A DNA stretch of 64,000 nt from Myotis daubentonii. Its lineage: Eukaryota; Chordata; Mammalia; Chiroptera; Vespertilionidae. The notes under the pieces are model-generated. The model made no database searches. It saw only the letters and a list, made by a program, of their open reading frames with translations, and was not told the DNA's origin. The translations under genes and the position numbers were made by a program. The DNA lies in the NCBI RefSeq assembly GCF_963259705.1, contig NC_081842.1, positions 90,014,433-90,078,432 of the forward strand, given 5' to 3'. Shown in pieces: positions 46,481 through 58,513 of the stretch (the stretch's first letter is position 1; each line of letters starts with the position of its first letter).

Positions 46481-48742
46481 CCGAGCATAGGTCAGAAGGC
46501 ACAATCTATGGCTGCTCCTGTTGCTGACAAACATGACAACATCAATGCTTTGTAAACCCTGATCTCTCAGGGCCCTGTGGAGATTTAATACACAGTTCTG
46601 GGTCTGACATTTTTTATTTGTAGGATGCAAATAGATAAAGAACATCAACAATCTTTTATCAAGAAAATACATGGGAAGCCATGAAAATTATGGCAGTAGT
46701 CACCATAGTTCCTAAACTATACCAATAAAATTATTTGTGGCATAATTAAATTTGAACCCTCAGATCATGGAACTATTTTTTTTTTTTACTAGATTTGTAA
46801 AACTCAATCCTGCTCAGGGCATAGGCTGTAAATTACTGAGTAACTAATCTGTCCTCATTTCCATCAGTATTTCCAAATAATTTTAGTCAAAGACTCCAAA
46901 GATAAATAACTATGGGTAATAGTAACATAATGTTTAAATGTTCTACAAAATGTCATTTCTTTTAGACAACGGAAGAAAAACCTATATACTTGTCTAGAGA
47001 TTTATTTCCATAAGCTTCAATAAAATCCTAACATCTTATATGTTTTAGGAAAAATTGTGAGCTCCGATGAACATTCATTTTACTCTAGGCAGAAGGAAAT
47101 CTTCTAACTGCTAATATCAGAAATAATCAGAATGTTGTCTTACCCACAGCTGAATGCCACAGACCTAAATTCAGAGTTATCTGTTAAGATCAAGTAGTAA
47201 TAGTCTTACACCAAACATTTTAGTTTTCAGATCTTTGATCTCCTAGAGCCTTAGTCTTCTGATTGGTTGCTTTTCATAAAAAGACTTTTCAGGCTCTATC
47301 TACCCTGATAATGCCAAGTAAACAGGTGAAGCCTGGACAAGAGATAGATATGAAGAAATATTTGCTCTATAAATCTAAAATATAAATCAAATGATGTAGG
47401 CTTCTCAAGGGGCAGATTCCTATGGAACATCAGTTCATAAAAAAAAAATATGATTGAACTAGAGAAATAAAACTTGCTGAAAACCCTGGAAAAATAGTTG
47501 CTTTGGTATGGTTAATATAATGTCTAATTATCTATCTTTATATTAATACATGTAATAAGTTATGTAATGCATATATGCATATCTGAAGGCGCTCATGGAA
47601 GATAAAAATAGACTTTTAAATCACTAATGCAAAATTATATGAAAATATTCTGTACTGGGACAATAATAGATATTTTCCAGGTTGGTCAGATTTAGAGTCA
47701 TTAAATTTAAATGTCAAATAACAACTAAGTTTGTTGAATTTTCAATTTTTGAAACTAACTATTAATATGGGTATAATTGCCATTACATCCCATGAACTTA
47801 TTATTTGTGATTAAATATTTAATAAATAATTGGAATTTATTTAAAAAATTGGAAACTGTTTATACTACCACCCTGATACAAGACTGATTCTTATAAAATC
47901 ATTATTTCCATGTATGATTAGCAATGCATTTAGGCTTTATTATAGGTCCTTTTCTTTATTAATTGTACTCACCCTTCTGGGGTAATTAATACCATTTATT
48001 TTGGTTTTGCCTTCTATTCTGTATTATCTTTGACATTTATATGTCATGTGTTCTAAATCTACATCTTAGCCCTGATTTATTATCCTGTATTTTAGAATTG
48101 CCCATTCAATTGCTGCCAGATACATGGATGTTCCATATTAGAATTCAAATATCTGGCAGCAGTTGAAAATCAAAATATTCAAAATTTAATAATTTCCCCA
48201 TAAATGTACATCTACTTTTGTAAACTTCTTTTACTTAGGGAAGCATATCTTCTCATATATCTGATAAAAAAGGAAACATTTGGATAAATAAACAACTATA
48301 TTTATATTACCAAACATAAATATGCAACAAGTATATCTTTGCTTCATCCCATCCTTAAAAATCACATCTGGAGTGTTAGAGACTTTCATATTTTACTTTT
48401 CATGTTTCTTGAATTTTTACTATAATGTATTATTACATATGTTTTCGAGCAATTACTATGTTATATACCAGTAATGCCCATCTGCATAGTACTGACATCA
48501 CTAATATCATTGTTATTGATTTAATTCACTATTTTCTGTGCAGTCTGGGATGGAGACGAAATAATCAAAGGGACAAAAATACTGTTGTCTTTATCTCTCT
48601 CTTCCTGCAGTCAAACTATCAGAGAATGAGCTTTTTGGCCCCTTCTAAAAGGCGGAAGAATGATAAATAGAACAAAGTCAACAATAAAAATTTCAGTAGG
48701 GAAAAATAGCATTTACTTCAACTGTATTCTGTGCACTGAATA
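46481..48742. other. AT-rich interval, nothing recognised
   Basis: No gene or named repeat was recognised in 2.2 kb. One imperfect inverted repeat (ctgctgccagata near 48111 versus tatctggcagcag near 48149) could form a hairpin. Confidence 0.5.
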
Positions 48743-49613
48743 TCTAATCTAATAAAAGAGAAACATGCAAATTGACTGCACCTCTGCTACACCCCAAGCC
48801 ACACCCACCAGCCAATCAGAGTGGCTATATGCAAATTAACCCAACCAAGATGGTAACCAGCAGCCACGGAGCTGGAGCAAGCAGGAGGCTCGGTTGCCCC
48901 GGCGATGGAGGAAGCCAAGCTTCCTGCCTGCCCTGGCTGGCTGTGGGCTCTGCTCAAGGCAACAAAGTTTCAATTATAGAAGATAAATAAATCCCAGATA
49001 TCTGCTTCCAAGCAGCCTCCACTGGGAGCTTGGGTGGCTGGGGGCCATGGCCAGGCTGCAAACAGCCATCAGTCCCTCACCCAGGCTGGCCAGGCAACCC
49101 AGCGGGACACCTTTCAGGGAAAACCAGCCAGCCCCCAGCCATGCACCAGGCATATAATAGAAGGCTAATATGCAAATTGACCCTAACAGCAGAACAACTG
49201 GGAATGACTGGTCACTATGACACACACTGACCACCAGGGGGCAGATGCTCAACACAGGAACTGCCCCCTGGTGGTCAGTGCGCTCCACAGAGGGAGCTCT
49301 GCTCGGCCACAAGCCAGGCTGATGGCTGCCAGTACAGCAGTGGTGGTGGGAGCCTCTCCTGCCTCCTCAGCAGCGCTAAGGATACACGACTGCAGCTTAG
49401 GCCTGCTCCCTGCTGGCAAGTGGACATCCCCCGAGGGCTCCCGGGCTGCCAGAGGGATGTCTGACTGCCAGCTTAGGCCCAATCTCCCGGGGAGCGGGCC
49501 TAAACCAGCAGGTCGTCATCCCCCTAGGGGTCCCAGACTGCAAGAGGGCACAGGCCGGGCTGAGGTACCCCCCCCCCCCCGAGTGCACACATTTTTGTGC
49601 ACCAAGTCTCTAG
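48743..49613 (+). mobile_element. HeliBat-type Helitron, compound
   Basis: Starts TCTAATCTAATAAAAGAG after A and ends with a decayed hairpin (gtgcacacatttttgtgcac), CTAG (49610-49613) and T. A second Helitron 5' motif, 'ggctaatatgcaaattgacc', occurs inside at about 49163, and the interior differs before and after it, so two Helitrons appear fused head to tail. The first part shares 'aagatggtaaccagcagcc' with the element at 16472. Near 49250, CCCCCTGGTGGTCAGTG is the complement of an upstream segment (49220), a possible internal stem. Confidence 0.8.
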
Positions 49614-49880
49614 TATTTAATATCTTTAATATCTTTAATATATTTAATCCTTAAAGAACTAAGGTGGTAGCTACACTAATTATCCTTATTTTATAGAAGT
49701 AAAAAAGGAAACATGGGAAGGAGAAACTTAACTAAAGATAAAAAAATGTTGTAGGTAGAGGAAATAGGCTTGGAGATTTGATTAGCTATAAGCCCAGGAC
49801 TCTTAAACACTAAACTGTATTTCTCCCTACCTGTAATTTTTTTTTTTTTTTTTTTTTTGGCTATGGTATTCACTCTAGTA

Positions 49881-50094
49881 CAGCCGTGGGCAAACTACGG
49901 CCCATGGGCTGGATCCGGCCCGTTTGAAATGAATAAAACTAAAAAAAAAAAAGACCGTACCCTTTTATGTAATGATGTTTACTTTGAGTTTATACTAGTT
50001 CACTCAAACACTCCATCCATGCTTTTGTTCCGGCCCTCCGGTCCAGTTTAAGAACCCATTGTGGCCCTCAAGTCAAAAAGTTTGCCCACCCCTG
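49881..50094 (-). mobile_element. Non-autonomous hAT, 'GGGCAAACT' family, copy 3
   Basis: Lies in reverse relative to the copies at 28029 and 38394. The ends are cagccgtgggcaaac and gtttgcccacccctg, with a perfect 8-bp duplication ctctagta (49873-49880 and 50095-50102). This copy fixes the true ends of the family at 214 bp. Confidence 0.92.
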
Positions 50095-50450
50095 CTCTAG
50101 TATGTCTCTCATGACACTGTCAATCACACCTCACTTTCCCATGTTAGAAACTGGGCTTAGCTTTAAGACAGAGAAATATCAGAGGGGGGATAAATACCTT
50201 GTCTCTAGATGAAAAGAGTATATGTGATTTAGGTTACCTGGCCATTTTTAAAGAGTTGCTTATTAAATAATTATTTCAGCTCACATCAAAATGCCTAATG
50301 CCTCTAAGAATTGGCAATCTACATCCTGTGAGCAAAAATGTTACTAACTAGAATATAATGTTTGTGTACAGTTCTTTTTGTCTTTAATCTTATAGTATCA
50401 AGTAAAGTTCGTGTCTCCCATTGATGTTAGGCTAGTTATTTTATGCCCTA

Positions 50451-50627
50451 CTAGAGGCCCAATGCACGAAATTCATGCAAGAGTAGGCCTTCCTTCCCCT
50501 GGCTGCTGGCACCAGCTTCCCTCTGGCACCTGGGACCTGGGCTTCCCTTGTAGCCCTGGCTTCATCTGGCAGGTCGTCTGGAAGGACATCTGGTCTCATT
50601 AGCATATTACCCTTTTATTATTATAGA
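50451..50627 (-). mobile_element. HeliBat-type Helitron, antisense
   Basis: The plus strand begins ctagaggcccaatgcacgaa (3' end and hairpin on the minus strand) and ends 'attagcatattaccctttta' and 'ttattatagа'-type sequence at 50627, giving TC at the minus 5' end. A lies at 50450 and T at 50628. The 177-bp length and interior resemble the elements at 3040 and 53690. Confidence 0.88.
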
Positions 50628-50639
50628 TTTTCTTCATTA

Positions 50640-52885
50640 TTATTTGGGTAATTTAGTCAGGTCCACTCATTATAGCTTGTATTCATTTATATCTCCACAT
50701 CTTACTTTGGTTTTTATTTACATATAGTATAAAATACTCTTTATCATATAAAGTTCAACAAATTTTGACAAATGCATAGGATTGTGTTCTACCCATGATA
50801 TTCTGAGTCAAAAACAGTTTTATCACTTCCGAACTTATCCTGAATTGCCCTCTTTTAAATCTATTTCTTCCCCATCCTCAATGCTAGAAAGTACTGGCCT
50901 ATTTTCAATCCTATAGTTTTGTCTTTTCTAGATCATATTTATGCAATTGTCTAGTATATGATTCTTTTGGTTTGACTAAAGCTTTCAAAATGTATTTGTT
51001 ACATCCATATTGTTGCATGAATGAATAGTGTCTTCTATTTTATCACAGAGAAGTATTCACTTGGTGCCTATACCACAGTTTATCCATTCATCTGTGCTGT
51101 TTCCAGTTTGGGATAATTATGAATAAAGCTGTTATAAACATTCATATACCAGTTTTTATGGGAGCATAATATTTTTTATTTCTCTTGGATAAATAGCTAG
51201 AGGAGGACTATGTGGCAATATGGTGTCTGTTTATCCTTATGTAAAGAGCCAACTGTTATCTCTAGTTGCTGTTCTTGCATTTTATATGGGCACCCAAACT
51301 ATATGAGAGTTCCTATTGTTCCACATTCTTGCCCAACCTTGATAGAGTCCATATGTTTTTATTTCAACCATGGAGTATGTGAATAGTCAAATCTCAATGT
51401 GGGTTTGATTTGCAATCTCTAGTAACTAATGCTATTGAGCATCATCTGTTCCTAGGCTTGCTTTTTTTCATTCATAGATCTTCTTTGGTGAAGTGCTTAT
51501 TTATATTTTTTTTCTATTTTTTCAATTGGCTTTTGTGGTTGTTGTTTTTGTTATTGTTTAGCTTTCAGAGTTCTTTATATATTCTAGGAACATGCATTTT
51601 GTCAGGCATTTGACCTACAAATATTTTCTCTCAGTCTCTGTCTTTTCATTAACTTAAGATTGTCTTAAAGCAAAATGTTTTAATTTTAATAAAATTTAAC
51701 TTTAAATTATAGAGATAGCTTTGTAGTCTATGTTAAGAAAAAATAACACTGTTAAACTGATCATCACAAATTATTTTTCCTATGTTTTCTTCTAGAATAT
51801 TTATAGCTTTACATCATATATTAAAGTCTATGTTTCATTTTGAGCTAATATTTAGTATAAGATGTAATATACAGATTAAGTCTTAATAATACTATTTTTA
51901 CATATCTATAAATGTCCCTGCACTACCTGTTATAAATACATAAATATTTTGGTGTTATTTATTAAAAAGACTATTCTTTCTGCATTGAATTGTCTTTGGA
52001 TCTTTGTAAAAAATAAGTAGACAGCATTTGTATGGGTCTATTTGTTGATTTTATATTCTGTTCTCTTGTTCTATATATTTATCCTCTTGCCTTGACTAGT
52101 TTTGAAATCTTAGGGTGAGTCCTCAAACTTTGTTCCTTTTTTCCAAATCATTTGGCTATTCCAGTTCCTTTGCCTTTCTGTGAAAATTTTAAATTTCTGC
52201 AAACTTGATTGGGATTGTGTTAAACACACATATCAATTTGGAGAAAATTACTATTTTAAGTTATTGGATCTTTTGAGTCACAAGCTGTATATTTTTGCAT
52301 TTACTTAGGTCTTTGATTTTTTTAATCAAAGTTTTATACTTTTCAGCTTACAGATCCTGAACATTCTTTGTTATATTTATACTTAAATATTTCATTTTGT
52401 GATGCTATTTTAAAGTGATATTTTAATTTTTTTCCAGTTGTTAATTAGTAGTTAATAGAGATAAAATTGATTTATTCATGCTGTTGACTTTTGATTCTGA
52501 GACCTTTCTAAACTCACTTATTAATTTTAGGAGCAGCTTTCTTTGTAGATTCTTTTCGATTTTTTACATAGTCCTGTCATCTGTGAACAGAGGCACTTTT
52601 ATTTCTTCCTTTCCAATCTAAATATGTTTTATTTCTTGTTCTTGTTTTATTACATTAAGACTTTACAGTGCAATGTTGAATAGAAGTTATAAGAGCAGAC
52701 CTGTTCTTAATTAAGGAGAAAGTTTTATCACCAAATATTAAATATAATGTTACTTATAGGTTCTTTATAATATTTTATTAGATTAATATTTTTTTCTATC
52801 CCTAGTTTCCAGAAAATGTTGACAAGAAATGAACATGGTGTTTTAAATACCTTCTCTTCATCTATTGCGATGATCATATAAAGTT
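50640..52885 (-). mobile_element. Old L1 (L1M-like), antisense, long
   Basis: The plus strand is antisense L1: 'tttgacaaatgcatagga', 'atcatatttatgcaattgtc', 'tatccattcatctgtgctgt', 'gataattatgaataaagctg', 'ttctctcagtctctgtcttt' and 'gatctttgtaaaaaataagt'. It spans the 3' UTR and much of ORF2 but contains many stops. The short open frames in it have no function. Confidence 0.75.
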
Positions 52886-52889
52886 TAAT

Positions 52890-53390
52890 TCTGTTCACAA
52901 TAATCTCCCTTTGCTGGTGGTTTCACTTTCCACAGTTTCAGTTATTTTTAGTCACAGTATGAAAATATTAAATGAAAAATTCCAGAAATAAACGATTCAT
53001 AAGTTTTACATTAGATGCTATTCTGAGTGCCATGATGAAATCTCTCTCCCTCCTGCCCTGGGTGTGAATCAGCCCTTTTCCTAGTGTATCCACCACCTGC
53101 CTATTAGTTGCTTAATAGACTTCTCAGGTATCAGATGAACCACTGTGGTATCACCGTGCTTGTGTCAAGTAAACTTTCCCTTATCTAATGATGCCACATT
53201 TGCATAATTTTTATTACAGTATATTGTTATAATTACATTTTAATATTAGTTTTTGTTGTTAATATTACTGTGCCTAACTTATAAATTAAACTTTATAATA
53301 TGTATAGAAATCATTAAATATATAGGGTTCAGTACTTTCCATGGTTTCAGACATCCACTGGGGATCTTGAAAAGTATCCCCTGCTTTCTC
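52890..53390 (+). mobile_element. Tigger (MER28-like) DNA transposon
   Basis: The order 'gtggtttcactttccacagt', 'aaaattccagaaataaacga', 'ccatgatgaaatctc', 'gaaccactgtggtatcacc', 'ttacagtatattgttataat' and 'catccactggggatcttga' matches a short pogo-type Tigger element. Terminal repeats are decayed. Confidence 0.65.
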
Positions 53391-53637
53391 TAATGTTCTC
53401 CAGCTAAGCTTCAGACTTCAGGTAAACAAACTGTACCATGTGTGTGAAGCATGCAACCTTCTCATTGCTTCTGACTTTCCCTCAGCTTTTCATTCTGGGT
53501 CAAGGCCATATTCCTGTCCCTCTTCCAAGGGTAGCTAAGTTGTTTTGTTTTTGTTTTTGTTTTTTCCTATTTCTTTCCCCTAGCTACACTGATTTTCACC
53601 AGTTGCCAAAGATGTCTGTTTTTGATGCCATTCCTCC

Positions 53638-55462
53638 CAGAGGATAAGGTATGTTCCCACAGCACAGAGGATGTTATGCTCCCATAGCATCTATAATAAT
53701 AAAAGTGTAATATAGAAATCGACCGAATGGCCAAACAGAGGAATGACCATCTGGATGACCTCCCAGACGACCTTCCAGATGAAGCCAGGCTGCGAGGGCC
53801 GAGGCAGCCAGCAGGGCTGTGAGGCAGCAGCTAAGGTGGCCAGGGCTGCAAGGGAGTAGCTGAGGCAGCCGGGCGTGCGAAGGCTACCCTTGTATGAATT
53901 TCATGCATCGGGTCTCTAGTAGAGGACAAGATATGTTCCCATAGCACGGAGGATAAGGTATGTTCCCACAGCATGGAGGATAAGTATGTTCCCACAGCAC
54001 GGAGGATAAGGTATGTTCCCACAGCATGGAGGATAAGGTATGTTCCCACAGCATGGAGGATAAGTATGTTCCCACAGCACGGAGGACAAGATATGTTCCC
54101 ACAGCACAGAGGATAAGGTATGTTCCCACAGCACAGAGGATAAGTATGTTCCCACAGCACGGAGGATAAGTATGTTCCCACAGCACAGAGGATAAGTATG
54201 TTCCCACAGCATGGAGGATAAGTATGTTCCCACAGCACAGAGGATAAGTATGTTCCCACAGCACGGAGGATAAGTATGTTCCCACAGCACGGAGGATAAG
54301 TATGTTCCCACAGCACGGAGGATAAGTATGTTCCCACAGCACAGAGGATATGTATGTTCCCACAGCACGGAGGATAAGTATGTTCCCACAGCACGGAGGA
54401 TAAGTATGTTCCCACAGCACGGAGGATAACTATGTTCCCACAGCATGGAGGATAAGTATGTTCCCACAGCATGGAGGATAAGTATGTTCCCACAGCACGG
54501 AGGATAAGTATGTTCCCACAGCACAGAGGATAAGTATGTTCCCACAGCATGGAGGATAAGTATGTTCCCACAGCATGGAGGATAAGTATGTTCCCACAGC
54601 ATGGAGGATAAGTATGTTCCCACAGCACGGAGGATAAGTATGTTCCCACAGCACAGAGGATAAGTATGTTCCCCCAGCATGGAGGATAAGTATGTTTCCA
54701 CAGCACCGAGGACAAGATATGTTCCCACAGCATGGAGGATAAGTATGTTCCCACAGCATGGAGGATAAGTATGTTCCCACAGCACAGAGGATAAGTATGT
54801 TCCCACAGCACGGAGGATAAGTATGTTCCCACAGCATGGAGGATAAGTATGTTCCCACAGCACGGAGGATAAGTATGTTCCCACAGCACAGAGGATAAGT
54901 ATGTTCCCACAGCACAGAGGATAAGTATGTTCCCACAGCACAGAGGATAAGTATGTTCCCACAGCACGGAGGATAACTATGTTCCCACAGCATGGAGGAT
55001 AAGTATGTTCCCACAGCATGGAGGATAAGTATGTTCCCACAGCATGGAGGATAAGTATGTTCCCACAGCACGGAGGATAAGTATGTTCCCACAGCATGGA
55101 GGATAAGTATGTTCCCACAGCACGGAGGATAAGTATGTTCCCACAGCATGGAGGATAAGTATGTTCCCCCAGCATGGAGGATAAGTATGTTCCCACAGCA
55201 TGGAGGATAAGTATGTTCCCACAGCACGGAGGATAAGTATGTTCCCACAGCATGGAGGATAAGTTTGTTCCCACAGCATGGAGGATAAGTATGTTCCCAC
55301 AGCACGGAGGATAAGTATGTTCCCACAGCATGGAGGATAAGTATGTTCCCACAGCATGGAGGATAAGTATGTTCCCACAGCATGGAGGATAAGGTATGTT
55401 CCCACAGCACGGAGGATAATGTAGTTTTCCACAGCATGGAGGATAAGTATGTTCCCACAGCA
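53638..55462. repeat. 26-bp minisatellite, about 60 copies
   Basis: The unit is GTATGTTCCCACAGCA + CGG/TGG/CAG variant + AGGATAA; occasional 27-base units have GGTATG. About 58 units lie right of the nested Helitron and about two left of it. Because 26 is not a multiple of 3 and no frame of the minus-strand unit has a stop, all three minus frames stay open for hundreds of codons. These are not genes: they lack codon bias or a conserved start and follow the repeat exactly. Confidence 0.97.
53690..53919 (+). mobile_element. HeliBat-type Helitron inside the minisatellite
   Basis: Starts TCTATAATAATAAAAGTG after A (53689) and ends with hairpin 'atgaatttcat' context and CTAG (53916-53919) before T. 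Minisatellite text resumes on both sides ('ctcccatagca' left, 'agaggacaagatatgttccc' right). The interior has repeated 'gaccttccagatgaagcc' type sequence, as in the copy at 3040. Confidence 0.92.
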
Positions 55463-55688
55463 GAAGATCCAGGCAGATTTTCATGTTCCTCACACACCAG
55501 CTGCTCTTTGCCATCACCCACATGTGCACTAATTCATCAACTTTGTCAGTATTCTCATTTTGATTACTTTTTGAGCAATTTTGGGGGATTGATAAAAAAA
55601 ATCTGCAGAAATGTGCCAAGTACCTTTATGTCTGTGGCTCCAGCAGCTGCATACTGCTGCCCACACTTAGGTTTTGCAAATTTGTTAA

Positions 55689-55864
55689 ATACAGCAGGTC
55701 CTCAAATAACACTATTTCATTCGTTCAACATAGTTTTTTTTACAGCATTGCTGAAATTAGGAATGTTATTCTTGTTTATATCAATTTGCCTATAGTGAAA
55801 TTGGTTTTGTTATACACCTTATGCTTAATGTCACCTACCAACAGCATCAAGTGAGGACTTAGTA
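55689..55864 (+). mobile_element. Possible old TA-flanked DNA transposon
   Basis: Begins tacagcaggtcctcaaataac and ends 'gtgaggacttagta', so the ends are roughly complementary (aggtcctca, tgaggactt) next to TA. The interior includes 'attcgttcaacatag'. This resembles a mariner-type mammalian MITE, but divergence is high. Confidence 0.4.
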
Positions 55865-56059
55865 TAGTCTAGTTGAATTCTCCTGCTGGTTTTCACATGT
55901 GTCTGCTCTAGACAAACAAGAGCTTGAATCCTGTCCGTCCCTGCAGGAGCCTTTCCTTAGACTTCATGCTAGCTGACTACTTTGTGATCACACTGATGGA
56001 TACAAGAAATGTCATGTCCAAATGTTTGTTGTTTATCAGAGGATGAATAATGGTCTTTC

Positions 56060-56450
56060 TAGCTGGCTCTATTCTTGAGTGAAATCTAGAAGTCTTATCT
56101 GGTTTTGAGCCTGTTCCTCCCACTTGCGGAACATTCTCTCATGTTCCCACCTGTACCCTACCAACCTCTTCATGAACTTCCCGAATTATATACTCTCTTA
56201 CTCTTCTGATTATGTGTTCTTTAACTTCCTCCAAGGGGTAATCTGTCTCTCCAAAAAGAATAAAGGCTGTTCTATGTAATTCCTCATGTCCTTCCCTCAC
56301 TATTAAACATTTAATTGTGTTGTAATGTCACATTCCCCAGACATCTGTATTCATTTTGTAAGATTCTCAAAGGCAGAAGCTTATTGTATTGCCAGTACCT
56401 GTCACACATGGCGGATACTTAATAATAATTTGTGTATTGAAAGCTTTCTA
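56060..56450 (+). repeat. L2 LINE 3' fragment, sense
   Basis: Contains 'gagcctgttcctcccacttg', 'ttaacttcctccaaggggta', 'aagattctcaaaggcagaag' and 'gtcacacatggcggatactt' with 'aataatttgtgtattga', the order of an L2 3' end. Confidence 0.5.
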
Positions 56451-57844
56451 CTGTAGATACCACAAATAGTTTAGACAAGTATGGCATTATATGATACTCC
56501 TCAATATCAACCTAAAACACAATAAATGACAAATGTTAAATCAAATGAGTCTTATTGTCAAATGAGAGATCCATTCTTGAGGAACATGGGGGATTTATAA
56601 ATATTAGAAATAGAATATGGAATCAGTAAAGGCAGGATTGTATATTTTCATCAGTATGCCCTTCTCCCCAGGAGCAGTTATTATACAGTTGAAAACCTAC
56701 AAAGATGGGAAACAACAGAGGAAAGTAAAGGAAGAATAATCCAGAAATAAATGTTTTCTTTATTTTAATTTATTGTCATTAGTATCAGTAGGGAATTCTT
56801 CTCTAAATCCTTATATAAACCCCAAACAACTTTTATATGTTCTGTTTCCCCTGTCTTTTTATGGCAATCATAGTATTTTAAAGTACAAAAATATGTTTAG
56901 GGAAAATAGAGATGACCTTTAAAGCAAAAGGAAGACACAAGTCCTCATCTGTAGGCAATAATGGTTAAGGGGCCATGAGCTATGGCAGGCCTAAGAACCA
57001 GGAAACAGCTTACCTGGACCAAGATGCACAGACAATAGGCAGCTTTGCAACACAGTGAAATATATTTCCTTAGGGGATATATTTAATTACTGTACTAGGA
57101 AAATCAATGGATATTCAAGTTATTTCCCCAGAGAATTCAGCATTTATTCAACATTTAACAAGAAGAACTGAGAAATCCTTCACTGACACATGCTCTGAGC
57201 CACAGTTAATTGCAGTTGAAATTTCTTAATTTCTTAATATATATTTTTAATTACAGTCATGAAAATAGAACTAAATATTTTAACATAACAATGCTACACT
57301 CATAAAGCTGCAGTGTCTTTTCAGCATTTAACTGTTGCTAAATTCTCAGTTGGCTACAGAGAAGAAATCCAGTAATTCTATAAATATTGCATAATAAAAC
57401 AACCTTTTTTTTTGCAGTATACTACATTCTAAAAAAAATTATCAACAGAATTTTTACCTTGTAAAATATAGAGATAACAAGAAAAAAGAGAGAAAGATCA
57501 GTAGCTTACATCTAAGCACTTGGCAGTTTCCAATAGCATCCAAATATCTAAAATATTGCAAAAGATTACATTTGCAACATTTGGTTACCTGTCAAACTAA
57601 AATTAGATTTCCGGAAGTAGAATTGTCAAAAGTAAAATCATCCTAATATTGTATAAGAGCCCTTAACTGGATGTCAATAAAAACAGCTTGAACAGCTTAG
57701 TATTCTTACCCTCTCTCTTTGCACAGGATTTCTATTTGCATCCAGCATACACACACTGCAGAATCGGAGGGCAGTACCTTTCCGCAGTGCAGAGCAAGGG
57801 GTTTGGAATGAGACTACCTATGATTAGGTGCCATACTGTACTTC
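56451..57844. other. AT-rich interval, nothing recognised
   Basis: No gene or named repeat was recognised. The short frame near 57688 has no recognisable domain. Confidence 0.5.
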
Positions 57845-58035
57845 TCAATGGATTTATGGTTTTGAGCAGCTCTCACAACCTCTTTTAAGACTCAATTTGC
57901 CCATTCATAGACAAGATGGTACAACTGGCATGTACTAGAAGGGTTTATTCTCAAAATTAAATGAGGTAATTCATATAAAGCAATAAAGTATTCACATGAC
58001 TGATATATAGTGAATACTCAATAAATGTTAAGCTG
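57845..58035 (+). repeat. MIR SINE
   Basis: The order 'gactcaatttgcccattcat', 'attaaatgaggtaattcata', 'aaagcaataaagtattcaca' and 'gtgaatactcaataaatgtt' follows the MIR core and tail. It ends just before an AT microsatellite. Confidence 0.65.
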
Positions 58036-58049
58036 CAACAATAGTGAAT

Positions 58050-58054
<5 letters not shown>

Positions 58055-58134
<80 letters not shown>
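58055..58134. repeat. (AT)n microsatellite
   Basis: About 40 AT units with a single ACAT interruption near 58087. A perfect run like this can extrude as a cruciform. Confidence 0.95.
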
Positions 58135-58136
<2 letters not shown>

Positions 58137-58298
58137 GAAAATCAGAATTGCAGTAGTTGAAACATCTCAGTTATAAACAAGTTCTTTCTTTCTTCCTATA
58201 AACTAAAGGAAGGACTTATATTTCTACCAATTGCATTAAGATATAAAGATATTCCGGTTTTTGTAAGGGGCTTATTGTTTCTTTAAAAATCCACATAG

Positions 58299-58513
58299 AG
58301 CCCTAACCGATTTGGCTCAGTGGATAGAGCTTTGGCCTGCGGACTGAAGGGTCCTGGGTTCGATTCTGGCAAGGGCATGTGCCTTGGTTGCGGGCACATC
58401 CCCAGTAGGGGGCGTGCAGGAGGCAGCTGATCGATGTTTCTCTCTCATTGATGTTTCTAACTTTATATCCCTCTCCCTTCCCATCTGTAAAAAATCAATA
58501 AAATATATATTTT
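58299..58513 (+). mobile_element. Ves SINE
   Basis: A full Ves copy (gccctaaccgatttggctca; B-box ggttcgattctgg). A perfect 17-base target duplication tttaaaaatccacatag (58282-58298 and 58514-58530) marks a young insertion. Confidence 0.95.

Noticed and set aside
48111..48161. Hairpin ctgctgccagata / tatctggcagcag as an RNA gene
   Set aside because: A short isolated inverted repeat without promoter or conservation evidence. The arms are too short to support a microRNA call.
53638..55462. CRISPR-like array (repeats with variable bases)
   Set aside because: The units are contiguous 26-bp tandem repeats with no unique spacers, in an animal genome.
53916..55619. 567-codon open frame on the minus strand and its shorter companions
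   Set aside because: It follows the 26-bp minisatellite exactly, all three minus frames are open, and the translation is a perfect 26-residue period with no domain.
57688..57888. Possible exon after a pyrimidine tract and AG near 57726
   Set aside because: There is no recognisable protein similarity, no matching neighbouring exon and no second splice signal that I could support.
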